NCBI GenBank assembly: GCA_032433765.1
Contig: JAVIAB010000139.1
Coordinates: 45,261,690 to 45,325,689 of the forward strand
Source: Megaustenia siamemsis
Lineage: Eukaryota > Mollusca > Gastropoda > Stylommatophora > Ariophantidae
Direction: 5' to 3'
Length of the DNA stretch: 64,000 nucleotides
Part shown: positions 22,563 through 33,339 of the stretch, piece after piece
Layout: each line of letters starts with the position of its first letter
Numbering within the stretch: position 1 is the first letter of the stretch
Program-made: the position numbers and the translations under genes
The notes under the pieces: model-generated
What the model saw: only the letters and a program-made list of their open reading frames with translations
Database searches by the model: none
What the model was told of the DNA's origin: nothing

Positions 22563-23632
22563 ATGGGAACGGTTGAGAAAATATTGAGACGTTATTACTT
22601 TGACCATAGTCGTCCAGGGGCGTACAGTGGTGCAACGGCCCTGCAACGTAACTCCAAACTAGGACTTAAAGAGATCAATCGGTTGTTGAGTCATCAGGAT
22701 GCCTATACCCTTCATAAACCAATTCGTCGCAGATTTGAAAGGCGTCCCATTATAACGAGTGGACCCCAACAGCAATATCAAGCAGACCTAATTGATTTGA
22801 GATATTTGAAAAAACACAACGACGGATATTCCTATTTGGTTTCTTGCGTGGACGTTTTCAGTAAATTCGCGTGGTCTGTACCGATACGAACCAAAACGGG
22901 GAAATCCTTAGTGGAAGCCGTAGGTAAGATATATCTTGATGGGAACCCGCGAGTTTTCAAACCGATAAAGGGTCAGAGTTTCTGAACAGAACATTTCAGA
23001 AATTCCTCACTGACGACAACGTTCACTTTTTCACTACACAGAACGAAGATATTAAGGCCGCTGTGATGGAGCGCTTTAATAGGACTCTGAAACAACGGAT
23101 GGGGCGATATTTTACGAAATCCAATCAACTGTCTTATGTCCAAGTCCTACCCGCCCTACTCCGAAGTTATAACCATTAGTATCACATAAGTATAAAAATG
23201 GCACCGGTCGACGTCAGCACAGACAATCAAGAACAGGTGTGGAACACGTTGTATAGTAACAAACACAGCTTTAAATTTGAAAGACCCCTGTATAAGGTCG
23301 GTTATCAAGTTTGACTGGTCCTGGGTAGAGCCAATTTTAAAAAGGGTTATGCCCCGGCTTGGACGGAGGAACTGTTTTCCAGCAGTCGAGTAAATGAAAC
23401 AAACCCCGTTACATATGTGTTGAAAGACGATAAGGGCGACGAGTTAGAGGGGTCATTCTACACACCAGAAATTTAAAAATTTGGAGACGAGCATGAGTAC
23501 AGAATCGAGAGTATCATAACCGAGCGTCGCACATCATTTGGTCGAAAAGAGAGTTTAGTCAAGTGGTTTGGGTACGATTCCTCATTCAACAGTTGGATAT
23601 CGACCAAGGACATTGTCAGATACAAAAACTAG
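22563..23632 (+). pseudogene. Polinton integrase (rve core plus chromodomain), broken
   Basis: ATG at 22,563. The N-terminal part is basic, then the rve core: first catalytic Asp in QADLIDL (~22,775-22,795), second in TDKGSEF (~22,961-22,981), Glu in VMERFNRTLK (~23,063-23,092). The last segment (EYRIESIITERR...LVKWFGY...NSWI) is a chromodomain, probably for chromatin targeting. The integrase inserts the linear element and makes the 6-bp TSD. It is related to C. elegans F54H12.3-type integrases. Breaks: a frameshift between about 22,930 and 22,960, and in-frame stops at 23,177-23,179, 23,312-23,314 and 23,474-23,476. The native stop is TAG 23,630-23,632. Confidence 0.88.
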
Positions 23633-23638
23633 AGATGA

Positions 23639-23959
23639 GAGAAGAAGAAGAAGAAGAAGAAGAAGAAAAAAGAAGAAGAAGAAGACGAGGAAACTTTTGG
23701 AGAGTATGTTTTGCGAGCCGTAAACTCGGGAGTTAGGATAGAGCGAACCATTCTGTGGCTGGTGTTTGGGAAACTATTCCCCTGCTTAGAGGTTGTCTGT
23801 ATTTGTCACGTGGTATTTATATATGCCATTGTCGCGGTCTCCCTGTTCAATATGACTACCGAAAAGCCAGAGGCAAAGGACGGAAAACTGTGGATAGCCC
23901 TACTGAACAGTTGTTTGGCTTACATGTTACCGAATCCAAAGTTGGAGAGGAGACGGTGA
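23639..23959 (+). CDS. Putative membrane protein ORF in the Polinton
   Basis: Open from the end of the integrase. A charged K/E-rich stretch encoded by a (GAA)n microsatellite (23,641-23,683) precedes a long hydrophobic segment (TILWLVFGKLFPCLEVVC and on to FIYAIVAVSLF, about 23,750-23,850) that could span the membrane once or twice. A short polar tail ends at 23,959, ten bases before the next gene. No ATG is in frame at the left edge, so the start is unknown. No family is recognised. Confidence 0.4.
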   Translation, partial: EKKKKKKKKKKEEEEDEETFGEYVLRAVNSGVRIERTILWLVFGKLFPCLEVVCICHVVFIYAIVAVSLFNMTTEKPEAKDGKLWIALLNSCLAYMLPNPKLERRR

Positions 23960-23969
23960 GACAAGTAAC

Positions 23970-24766
23970 ATGAGTTCTTATGTCACCCTACCCAGTAATG
24001 CATCTATGGAGATTTTTAAGGATAAAAACCCCGGCCACTTTTTTGTTAAACTTCCTCAGACCATTGACATTTCGACGCAGTATGAGATCGCGTTAGTGGA
24101 GATACAGTTTCCGCTTAATTTTTTCAATGCAATAGAGGGAGATGTCTGGATTCGTTACGAAGCTCTCGCTAACAACGAAATTTGCGGCGTTAGATCTTCC
24201 TTCACCGTGACCCTAGCACCGGAGTTATATAAGATACCAGATTGCTTTCATCGGCGCGTTGAATGCGTTGACCATAAAAGAGGAGCAGGAGTCGAGCGAT
24301 GGTGTAAAAGCGGCAAAAAAGAGATTCCTTTACGCAAAGGAGGTGAATAAACTCATCTTGAAACTACGAAAAAATGGTCAGCGTTACCATAAGCGACACT
24401 TTGAAAAACATGTTAGCTTTCCCCACGACCTGCATAACATACGCAGCTCCCGATATCTACAGCGTGGGCGCAATGGACTTGGAAAGTGTTGCGAAAAATG
24501 TCTACGTCAACTGCGATCTCGTTTCATCCAGATCCGTCGGGGATGTGACGGTACTTCTCCTCAGGGGCGTGTCTGTTCTCAACAGAAATCACACCGTGGT
24601 GTTTTAGATCAACGATAAGCCTCACTACGTCCCCCTGAGCAGATTTTCCTTCGACACCGTGGAAATTCTTTTTGCAATCGAACATGGAAAAACCATCCCA
24701 TTCACCAGCGGGACGTCGGTGTTAACGGTACACTTTCGAGTGAAGAAGCATCTCGATCTGTTATAA
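23970..24766 (+). pseudogene. F54H12.2-like Polinton protein, broken
   Basis: ATG at 23,970. The N-terminus (VTLPSNASMEIF, then FFVKLPQTIDI and YEIALVEIQFPLNFFN) is characteristic of the C. elegans F54H12.2-like family found next to F54H12.3-type integrases. Later blocks match the same family: KNVYVNCDLV near 24,500 and VPLSRFSFDTVEI near 24,630, with the end at TAA 24,764-24,766. A frame change lies between about 24,200 and 24,374, and an in-frame TAG at 24,605-24,607. Size, ~265 codons, fits. A structural (penton-like) role is plausible but unproven. The stop overlaps the next ATG (TAATG). Confidence 0.75.
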
Positions 24767-25061
24767 TGGTGAGACACACACCCCTTCATCGCGATGTTGA
24801 GTTATACGAAGACTTTTACTGCTGTCAGGCGGGTGATGGAATGCCCGTGTTGAAATCAGAGCGGTCAAGGAATCGGTAGTTTCTTTGGGGGAATCGGAGC
24901 ACTATTTGACCCTGGTTAAATACAAGGGGTAAAGCCTTGATCAGAGAAGGATTAGGACCGGTCTGCAGGTCACACAGGACGTCTTAGCCAGGAGAAATGT
25001 CGGTGAAGCTTTCAAAGAACGGCCTAAGGAGGCCGGTGAGAGAGTGATTGTTTTAATTTGA
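24766..25061 (+). pseudogene. Minor-capsid-like small protein, broken
   Basis: ATG at 24,766 overlaps the upstream stop. It begins with an aromatic, cysteine-containing segment (ELYEDFYCCQAGDGMP), followed by a glycine-rich hydrophobic block in another frame (GIGSFFGGIGALFDPG, ~24,868-24,915). A third frame is basic and helical (VTQDVLARRNVGEAFKER, ~24,968-25,020) and ends at TGA 25,059-25,061. This order (aromatic start, GIGSFF block, basic helix) is typical of the small virion-type protein that follows F54H12.2-like genes. There are at least two frameshifts or stops. The end lies in the right terminal repeat. Confidence 0.6.
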
Positions 25062-26131
25062 ATGTGAAAAGAGAGAGTACAGTACATGTGGGTGGTCATG
25101 GTGATGAGACGAACAATCAAAAGGGAAAACACCCCATTTTCTCAATTTTTATAATCATCACAACCAACAGGTTATTTAAATTTCCACACCTGGTCTTATT
25201 GATATCAGCACACAGATACCTTAAGGGATAATACTCACCCACACTTACACCCGAGATAACCAGTGATTCAGGTACTCCTTTCCTCAAAATATAAACACTT
25301 GACACACAATATATTCACCCCTGCAAGACTGATTTCCCCAAGTTTTAGAACCGCGATACGCTAATAGATTTAAAAAGTAAACATTTGCATTACAGCACGT
25401 CGGTCGTCACCCCGGTGGTCAGTGAACCCAATCATATAAGCGTTACTTGTCATGTGTTCAGCTGATAGAAGCCTACGATGTAAGTTCCGGCCAGTTCATA
25501 GCCCCAGTCTTATACGGGCGGGCTGCATGTTTTATTTAAGAATAACACTTTAAAGCTCTCACTTTTATTATTTCATTAGAGATCGAAAGTTGTGGATGAT
25601 CACTCTACACCAACAGGTACTTGATGATGCTGATGAGGGTATGGTATTGATGATGGTACATGTCGACAATGATGATGACAATTTATAATACCAACACGGA
25701 ATGTTGACGGGGCGAAGATACATGTTAAAGGAGTTATTTTGTCGAATTATTTATTAATATTCTTGTTACAGTGAAGGACTAACACTAAAAAAACTGTAAA
25801 GAATAAAGTGAAAGAATACGCGTTTTAATTTTTCCCCCCTAACAAGGTCACCCGTCAGCATTTAAAATCCATAACAATAGGATAATCACGAGACGACCAT
25901 TCAACCGATCCTGCCCACAGCCGAGCCAGCGCAGATCACCGGATCATGGGTCGACCGGTCACAGGTCACGGCCGGTTCGAACGCTGAACAAAAAAAATGT
26001 CCAGCACCATTCCAGCCGAACAGAAAAAGAGTGTACAGCCACTTTATAAAATGTTCAGACACTTGTTATATAGGAAATATATAAAATGTACCTGCACTAT
26101 TAGCTAACGTGTACCGTTTTTCTCTACTACT
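25040..26131. repeat. Polinton right terminal inverted repeat
   Basis: Inverted counterpart of the left arm. The last gene of the element (stop at 25,059-25,061) runs about 20 bases into this repeat. The minus-strand frame 25,117-25,305 and the plus-strand frame 19,639-19,863 are the same piece of repeat and differ at about 10 of 60 residues; I do not call them genes. Confidence 0.92.
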
Positions 26132-26137
26132 TCTGTA

Positions 26138-27262
26138 TTCATCATTTGGCTGTATAACTCTGCAACCTTTTATCTGCTTCTTTTAATTTTGAGCTCCCTG
26201 TGGAGCAAAGGTATTCAACTAACACTTTCCAAGTCGTTCTGTTTGTTGCCATTTTTTAAGATCGTTCCATGTCTTCCCCATCCTCTTCATCTATGCTTTC
26301 ATCTGTCTTCTCCAAGAATATTATGGTCTTCATCTTTGTCTTCTCCACCGGGGATTCTAAAAAAAAGGTCTTTAATGTAATACTTTCAGTTGGCTTCCGC
26401 ATTGCGTGTCCTATCCAGCGCCATCATCTTTGTTGCATCTCTTTATCCACTGGTATTTGACTGGTACTTTTTCATAATTCTAATGATTTTGTCCTGCCAT
26501 TTCCAACCTTTTATTCTGCCCAAACATCCATTAATGAAAGTCTGCATCTTCGTGATTGTGACTTTTGTTGTTCTCCATATTTCACAACCATATAATAGGA
26601 TTGATTTAACACTTGAGTTGACAATTTTTATTCTTGTATTTAACCAATTTTGGGGGAATTTTCATACGTTTCATAGTGCAATGAAGCTTCCTCTAGCTTT
26701 TTGTATCCTTCTTATTATCTATTCCTTCTAGTGTGTCTATTTTAGTGCCTAGATATATTTAAGATTTTACATCTAGCAGAGGTATTTCTCCAATTGTTAT
26801 TCGTGTTTCCAATTGTTATTTGGATCCTATTATCGGAACGATATAATAGGAATAATTTTACATGTGTATTAAATCAACTTGGTACTTGCTTTTATATAAC
26901 TGCAGACCATATTTTGCCAAGCTGGGTGAAATTATTCTTCACTTGTTTGCTTAACGTCTCTCTACCCCCTTCTTCCTTACTAATAACTTCTCCCAAGTAT
27001 GTAAAGTGATCTACTTCGTTGATTGGATCTCCACTGTATTTATGTGTTGTTGACATGTGTTGTTGACATCTGTTGTTGACATGTGCCGTTGCGTTTCATT
27101 TTCTTCATTTTACTTCTACTAATCCGTTGCTCCATCTTGACAGACATATTAAGTACATGTAACTGATGAAGCTTTTCTTTCACTTGGATGTGGCTAAGTT
27201 CAGTGAAGTGCAACGTCATTGGCAAAATCTAGATCGCCCAACCAGATCATTATTTATGGACA
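26138..27262 (-). mobile_element. LINE family F, RT C-terminal half
   Basis: Reverse strand: catalytic box DLDFANDVAL near 27,225 (the usual second residue pair altered), thumb block EVDHFTYLGEVIS near 27,000, then sequence matching 38,030-38,420 through to the CSTGS end near 26,190. Many stops. The Polinton lies immediately on its 3' side. Confidence 0.7.
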
Positions 27263-27439
27263 TCACATGACAAATTTAAATTATATAAATTTGTATGACT
27301 CGTTTGATTTAGTTTGAATCAGGTTTGACATTTTAAAAATCAATTTGAAATCATCGGAAAATAGTTTTTCTTCTTCGCGCGAAAACTAGAAGATTGCTCT
27401 GACCAGTGAGTTGCGCCTTGTTGTCAAAGCGCATTTTCT

Positions 27440-27837
27440 TAAGAATTATTTCCTTAACTTCCTCTTTCTTTCTATCCTAATTTGCCTTTCAGAACGTGAA
27501 GAGATAGAGCTAGTTTGAGGTCTTTTGTTTTTCTGTTGGCTTCTTCTGCAGTTATGTTTTCTAGTGTTTTTAATATTCCTTTTATCTATCTTTTTCGTGT
27601 TTGACCCTTGGATCAGGTGTTCACATAGCTATGTGTTGTACTTTGATCTTTCTATCTTATGACGTAGTCAAACAACTTTATCTGTTATTTCTGTATGCTT
27701 TCAATGGCGGAAATTGTTCATTGTATTTTTTTTCCAGCTCTTCACTTCAGATCTTACCTCCCAGGCTGTTTCCTGCCATGTGTTGTACACATTTGATTTC
27801 GATAATGCTTATTTTTCTCACAGCCTATTATTTTATT
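27440..27837 (-). mobile_element. LINE family E, 3' end fragment
   Basis: The reverse strand resembles 32,510-32,942 (gatccaagggtc, gaagaagccaacagaaaaac, gttctgaaaggcaaattagg). Heavily decayed. Confidence 0.55.
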
Positions 27838-28166
27838 CATCTGGCTTGTTGCAGGAGTTACTGAGTTAAGTGCTCTATGCACACCGTGAGCTGTGTGTCT
27901 CATCCGTGTTGATCATGTTTCGACATTCCAATTGTTTATGATGAATGAGGATATCATATGACAAGGAACAGTTGGCTATGTTTACTTTCTGTGCGGTTTC
28001 GCCTTATGTCTTTTGGCGTGTGCTGTGAACGCTATGATGGGGATTACAGTTACCTTTCTTTGTTTGGGAGATAAGTTAGTAATTCGGATGATTCCACTGG
28101 CACGGTCGGTTGAGCAATTATGGATTTTAATTCATTTGCAGTGATACCGGGGCCTTCCATAACCAT
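27838..28166 (+). mobile_element. LINE family G, 3' end (copy 2)
   Basis: Same sequence and terminus (ggggccttccataacc) as 893-1,313; 5'-truncated at ggcttgttgcagg. Confidence 0.85.
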
Positions 28167-28661
28167 AGCCATTTATTTATTTTTTCTAGCCTTTTATTTT
28201 AGATTCCTACAAGGCAGCTTTTTCTTGTAATCAGGAATATCTCGCCTTGGACCGCAATTCTACAGGATAGACTGAAGGGGATTGTATTAAGTTTTCTTCT
28301 CTCGTACGGAATGTCTATCGGTGCTAACATGTTCCTACTGATTTAATCTATTATTTATTTCTCTGCTTTATTTATATATTTTAAAAAAAATCATTTTGAT
28401 TATCGCTGTTACCCAGTGTGATGCCTCAGGTTGTTATCTAAATCTGGCTCTTGGCAAACAATGGCAAGCTTAACTATTTCATCAAAGTTTAATTATATAT
28501 AATATTTCTTTATTATTTTTGATCCCACGCAACTATCTAATTAAGCAACAAACCTCAGTTGCCAGATTGGTGCGACGTTTTGTTAAATGGCCAAACTATA
28601 TAATTAACCCAAATTTGAAAAGTTAAGAAGAAACAATAAGCCCAAATCATTGCATTGAAAT
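28167..28661. other. No gene recognised
   Basis: AT-rich DNA between two mobile elements. Confidence 0.45.
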
Positions 28662-28921
28662 GGGAGCCGCGATAGCTCAGTGGTTAGTGAACTGCACTAC
28701 AAAGGATAAGAGGTCGGGTTCGATCCTGACCAACGCTTCCAGGTTCACCCAGCCTTAAATGGGTATCTGATTTTTTTCTGGGAAAGTAAAGCGGTACGGG
28801 CGTAATATCGACCACATTACCCCAAAAATCATGTGCCGAAGGTCTGTAAAATATATGACCACTAACACCATATTCCCTATATGCCACCTGACATGATGGG
28901 GGCACTTTACTCTTTTTTACT
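28662..28921 (+). mobile_element. SINE family 1, full-length copy
   Basis: The tRNA-like head has an A box (tagctcagtggttag) and B box (gggttcgatcctgac). The conserved body continues to gggggcactttac. Confidence 0.9.
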
Positions 28922-29079
28922 GTGAATCTCACTCATATCGATCACGTCACAAACGCGAGATCTATTAGTGAATTAAGAGTCAATGACAAAATGACCATAA
29001 TCTCTCTATGAGATAGTGGAAAGAAACTAAAACTAAACGGCCACGCGTTTTGCCTATCAGAACAGGGCTGGTCGAACAA

Positions 29080-29246
29080 ATTTCTGGGGTAATGTGGTCG
29101 GTATTACGCCCATACCGCTTTACTTTCCCAGAAAAAATCCGGTACCCATTAAAAGATGGGTGAACCCTGAAGCCGTCGGTTGAGATAGAAACCTACCTCT
29201 TGTCCTTTGTAGTCCAGTTCACTAACCACTGAGCTATCGCAGCTGA
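29080..29246 (-). mobile_element. SINE family 1, 5' part
   Basis: Minus strand. The head and first half of the body are present; the 3' part is missing beyond aatttctggggtaatg. Confidence 0.85.
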
Positions 29247-29560
29247 AATTCACAGTAGTTTGAGATTATTAATCTTTAAAAGTGGTGATCGATACAAGTA
29301 AAAATACAACAACACTGGTTAGATTTGAGTATAGTTAACATTTTACAGCGTGTCTAAAAGCTTTCACACATAAATTATAATTGAATACTTGAGATGTTAT
29401 ATATAGATATAATTTTTTTTTAAACCTTTAATTAAAGTGACTCAGATAAACTTTTTTTATATATTTTGTGATGAGCGTTAATCAGAGTGGGCCGAAAAAT
29501 GTTATGTAATCACTAACATTTCGATAAAATAAGATATTCATTTCTTTTACAATTAATACA

Positions 29561-29839
29561 GACTTTTGGGACACCTTGTACATAAACAATCGATATACAT
29601 ATTATTTGCCAATTGTCTTTGGACCCGTCAAGAGTGCAGTGGGGTTAATAATTTCAGCCAGTAACCAAATGCTCAACAATGAAGAGAACGCTAATCCCTA
29701 CACCTTTTATAATTTCCTACAACGTCCGTCCAGATACCAATTTATTGCATCGGCCATACAGGGATTCGTTACATTGGAAGAACTAATGTGCAGGCCTGAG
29801 GGCACTATTTTGGGAGATTATGGACAATTGATTGGATAA
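29561..29839 (+). CDS. Candidate terminal exon, unknown protein
   Basis: A pyrimidine-rich stretch followed by AG (ttcttttacaattaatacag, ending 29,560) looks like a 3' splice site. The frame after it (FWDTLYINNRYTYYLPIVFG...) stays open for ~92 codons to TAA 29,837-29,839. Composition is balanced: aromatic residues, a hydrophobic segment (PVKSAVGLIISA) and a polar end (EELMCRPEGTILGDYGQLIG). It does not look like repeat-derived translation and I find no other copy in the window. No family recognised and no upstream exon found. It could also be a chance frame or a fragment of an unrecognised mobile element. Confidence 0.35.
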   Translation, partial: DFWDTLYINNRYTYYLPIVFGPVKSAVGLIISASNQMLNNEENANPYTFYNFLQRPSRYQFIASAIQGFVTLEELMCRPEGTILGDYGQLIG

Positions 29840-30009
29840 TGATGTTGGAGGCATGTGAATACAGTTGATCCCTCCATTCATCGACTATTATTTTAAAAAA
29901 TGGAAGGTGAATGATTTTTTAATGCATCAAAATGAACAGCAAAAAAAAAGATAATTTAATATTACGTGATGTTTATGAGACAGGGTGTTTGTGTCTATAT
30001 GTTTTTTTT

Positions 30010-30185
30010 ATATGAACATGTTTTTGGCAATATGGTTAGCATTACCACAGTATAGTTCTTTTTCCTTGAAAAATCCTATAACACCTTAAGGGTGGGTGAA
30101 CCCCGAAGCCGTCGATCAGGACCAAGCCCTACTTCTTGTTCTCATTAATCAGATTCACCAACTCCAGCTCTAACAATGCTCCATG
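30010..30185 (-). mobile_element. SINE family 1, degenerate copy
   Basis: The minus strand keeps gcttcggggttcacccac and parts of the body and head, with many substitutions. Confidence 0.6.
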
Positions 30186-30329
30186 GCAAATGAAGATTTA
30201 AGCGTCTGTACAACCAGGACACCACTGGAGTCACCTGTGGATGTAACTCCTTCGATGTCTGCTAAAGAGGAGCGAGTACTCAACGGTTTACAGTGATGGA
30301 ATGTTGATTCTTGACCATAATAAAACCTT

Positions 30330-30560
30330 GATATCAACATCCAATTCTTCTCCTTCCTCTTCTTCTTTCCTTCCTCATGTGCCTTTCAGCGTCGATGGGA
30401 AATATAATTTCCAGTCTTTTGCTCTTCAGTTCGCCTCTGCTGCTGTTACGTTTCATAGTGTTTCTACATATTCCGTCAATCCAAATTTTTCGTGGTCGGC
30501 CCTTGGGTCTAGTGTTCTCGCAATGTTTATTAAATGCTCATTGTGTTGTGTTTTGACACC
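30330..30560 (-). mobile_element. LINE family E, 3' end fragment
   Basis: The reverse strand matches 32,770-32,945 (agacccaagggccgaccacg, then catcgacgctgaaaggc and a GAA-rich tail). Confidence 0.75.
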
Positions 30561-30799
30561 CAATTGATACAAAGAATGTACGTATCTTGAGATTAATCAA
30601 AACAGTTAATTCTATTTTGGTCTATTCTCTAACTGCCAATATGACGTGCGACAGTGATTGATATTGTTGTTGGATGGGATTCATGGTTTGGTTCCTGTGT
30701 TTTTTTATGCAATCATTTATCATGCTAACTTGTCTAGTGAAAATAACGCTTATTCTCAAGCATCTTGTCATACATGGTGTGGTATATTTTACATATAAT

Positions 30800-31375
30800 T
30801 AGATAAAAACCATTTTATTGCCATCGATACCGCTGCACAAAATAATATAAATGAAGTACATGTCCTCTTTTTAGGGGACAAAGCCTTGATAGTGGAAACA
30901 CCAGAGAAACTGCAACGTCTATAGCCGAGAATCAGGAGTGTAAAACACACAATACGAGATTTATCACACAAAAAGAAAGAGAAGTCATGGAAATAGGAAT
31001 AAAAAAAAGCAAAGATTAAACATTTCAACAAAGAGCAAATTAATAAAACAGACATGAAGATCGAGTATTTGGGAACAACATTCTTTGAAGATGGCAAAAT
31101 GGATATTTTTTTAAAAAAGTACATTCAATGCAGAAATGCAAACCAAGTACTGGCAAAGCTAGTATCTCTCATACAGCACAATATTGTACAAAAAAAAAGA
31201 TCGTAAACAAGACACATTTATCTCTGACCTGTCTTTGCAGTGCCAAACATGGTAACTCTCAAGTCAAAAATTAAAGTTAGTCACCACAGAAATGAGATGC
31301 TTGAGGAAAACTGTAGAATTGACCAGAAGAATTACAATCAGAGACGAGGATATAAGAAAGTGACTTGTGCTCACC
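30800..31375 (+). pseudogene. LINE RT fragment, heavily decayed
   Basis: Contains an altered catalytic box (FLGDKALIVETPEKLQRL near 30,865), the thumb block IEYLGTTFFEDGK (31,060-31,100) and cysteine-terminus fragments (TEMRCLRK-like at 31,288). Related to LINE families A and E; many stops. Confidence 0.6.
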
Positions 31376-31380
31376 TAATG

Positions 31381-31940
31381 TGAATGCATCATCATCATGT
31401 GCCATACCGGTTGGTGTAGGTGATCATGTCCCTCCACAATCTTCTATCTACAGTGCATCGTATCAGTTCTGTTGTCGACTGTTTTCCATGCCATGACACC
31501 AAGCTATCCAGTATTTTCTCTCTTTGTCGCCCGCGATCTCTCTTTCCTTTTATTTTGCCAGTTGTAACCAAGTATTCCAACTTTCCTCTTCTCATGATGT
31601 GCCCGAAAAATGTTGATTGCTTCTTTCTGATGTTTTTTAAGAGCTCCCTTTTTGTGTTGGCCTCTTTGAGAACTTCCTCATTGGTCTTTTTAGCTGTCCA
31701 GGGAACTTTCAACATTCTTCTGAGAAATCCCTTCTCTGTGGCCTCTAATCGTTTTTTCATTTGTTTGTCTACTGTCCATGATTCGCTTCCATAGGTCAGA
31801 ATTGGTTCTATATAGCACCGATGAACTCATTTGTTGCATAAGATATTTTTCATTTTCTGAAATGCCATTTTGGCCTGAGCTATTCTGCTTTTTATTTCTG
31901 TGGTGCATCTCCCATCTGATGTTATTATTGATGAATGCAT
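31381..31940 (-). mobile_element. LINE family B, 3' fragment with TSD
   Basis: TSD tgaatgcat at 31,381-31,389 and 31,932-31,940. The minus-strand frame 31,395-31,760 is open and reads KGFLRRMLKVPWTAKKTNEEVL ... HIMRRGKLEYLVTTGKIKGKRDRGRQR ... LWRDMITYTNRYG, the C-terminal domain of an RT ORF; the segment before it (PILTYGSESWT) is shifted. The tail at the left edge is (ATG)n. The RT core is absent. Confidence 0.82.
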
Positions 31941-32149
31941 ACATACTTTTATAAATCATTAACACAAAAAGAGAACGCATCCATAGATTACTTTGGAGTG
32001 ACAAAGTCAAGCAAACTATATAATACCAACATGTGTCAATGACTATGGCTGTGAAAAGTACAAGAACCAGAACCGTGTATTTAACTCGACAACCAAAGTT
32101 GTAAAAAATACAAGTAGAAGTAAATGCAGAGAAGTGGATATTATCCAAT

Positions 32150-32430
32150 AAGTCTATGGCTGCCAACTTTGCCTTTCTAATCAGTATTCGTTTCAGTGTC
32201 TCTCTATGTCTTCCTCTTTTACTGTATACCGATGTTTCCCATATAAAAAGCATTTTGAATGTCTTTGGTTGTCTCTTCTTAACACACGCCCAACGTATGC
32301 CTATCTTCACTTCATAATTGTACATGAGATCGTTAATCAAGGCCATTTTTCTTGTTTGTTTATTTGTTATTAGGATCACTATCGCTGTACACCGGACGAA
32401 TCCATAGGTGCTTCCATATCCCTTAAAATA
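32150..32430 (-). mobile_element. LINE tail fragment next to a SINE family 2 tail
   Basis: Reverse strand at 32,150-32,290 reads FIWETSVYSKRGRHRETLKRILIRKA, the same C-terminal block as 56,880-57,151. 32,370-32,430 matches the end of the SINE at 51,780-51,835 (acctatggattcgtccgg). Confidence 0.6.
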
Positions 32431-32509
32431 ACTCCAGAAAATCCGGGGAGAATCCAAATACTACCAAAATCTACCAAATTTATGGCCAACATGTTCTGTT
32501 TATTTTTAA

Positions 32510-32942
32510 CAGTTAAGGGCTCTTTATCCCAACGTTGTGCTACCAATGCCAGACCTGGACCTTAGATTCAAGAACAATAAGACAAAACAACCTCTACAGA
32601 GATGAAATGTGTTAGACGAATGACAGGAAACAATCTGAGAGATATCAGAAATGAAGAACTGAGAAAAAAGCTAGCAATAGCCCCCGCCATAGAATATATA
32701 AGGAAACAATAGATAAAATAGTTTGGCCACGTGACAAGGCAGAAAGATCAAAACATAACACAACGAGCCTACAGCAAACTTTGTGAGAACACCAGACCCA
32801 AGGGTCGACCACGAAAAAATGGATCGATGGAATATTGGAAGCACTAGGAAACATAACAGCAGCAGAGGCAAACAGAAGAGCAAAAAATCACAAATTATAT
32901 CTCCCATCGACGCTGAAAGGCAGATGAGGAAGGAAAGAAGAA
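32510..32942 (+). mobile_element. LINE family E, 3' fragment
   Basis: Similar to 35,000-35,430: tgccagacctggacctt, aacgaatgacaggaaacaatc, aagggtcgaccacgaaaaaatgg and the end catcgacgctgaaaggc plus (GAA)n. Multiple stops. Confidence 0.75.
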
Positions 32943-32943
32943 G

Positions 32944-33182
32944 AAGAAGACGAGGGCTCTTTAACGTGTACAAGTGCACACGGGACCTCCTGTTTATTGC
33001 CGTTATCAGAGATGGCTAGAAATCGAATCCCACAACCCGTGAGATCAGGGGAGATTAACATCATCAAACCACGAATTAATTGTTTCCATTTTTCAAAAAT
33101 CACCATCGCTTCCGGTGGCTTTGAATCTGGGTCTCTTCTGTTCTTAAGCCGACATCGTACCTCTAGACTACACAACCCCTGA
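32944..33182 (-). mobile_element. SINE family 2 copy
   Basis: The minus strand starts near ggggttgtgtagtctagagg (A-box-like), with a weak B box (gattcaaagcc). It contains the block ggaggtcccgtgtgcacttg ... cgttaaagagccct, shared with 51,448-51,660. That block resembles a conserved central domain common in molluscan SINEs; the name is not certain. Confidence 0.7.
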
Positions 33183-33339
33183 CCATTTTTCTCTTATCTC
33201 GGTATAAGTTTTGAATTAATTCCAATGTTTACAGAGTCTTCTCGAAGCTGAAAGGCGAATGAAGAAGGAAAGATTTATCTTCAAAAGCATTTGGTTTTTC
33301 TCAATCTCTTTTGTTGTTTTTCAGCTTTCAATGCGTCAG

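Larger units (their letters stand above)
18852..26137 (+). mobile_element. Compact Polinton/Maverick-class element with TSD and terminal inverted repeats
   Basis: The 6-bp TSD tctgta lies at 18,852-18,857 and 26,132-26,137. The element between (18,858-26,131, 7,274 bp) begins AGTAGTAGAG and ends CTCTACTACT, the AGT/ACT ends and 6-bp duplication known for Polintons. Terminal inverted repeats are about 1.1 kb. The ~5.1-kb interior carries an A32/FtsK-type packaging ATPase, an rve integrase with chromodomain, an F54H12.2-like protein, a small glycine-rich minor-capsid-like protein and several small ORFs. Polintons are usually 15-20 kb with protein-primed DNA polymerase B, protease and major capsid; I see none of these three. 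All larger genes carry stops or frameshifts, so this is an inactive copy of a reduced or PolB-lacking lineage. Confidence 0.93.

Noticed and set aside
28662..28740. A real tRNA gene at the SINE heads
   Set aside because: A and B boxes are present, but the sequence continues into the SINE body, recurs many times, and no full cloverleaf with acceptor pairing is evident.
31420..31794. Plus-strand Ser/Cys/Phe-rich frames at 31.4 and 46.5 kb as a gene family
   Set aside because: Antisense of the LINE B C-terminal coding region.
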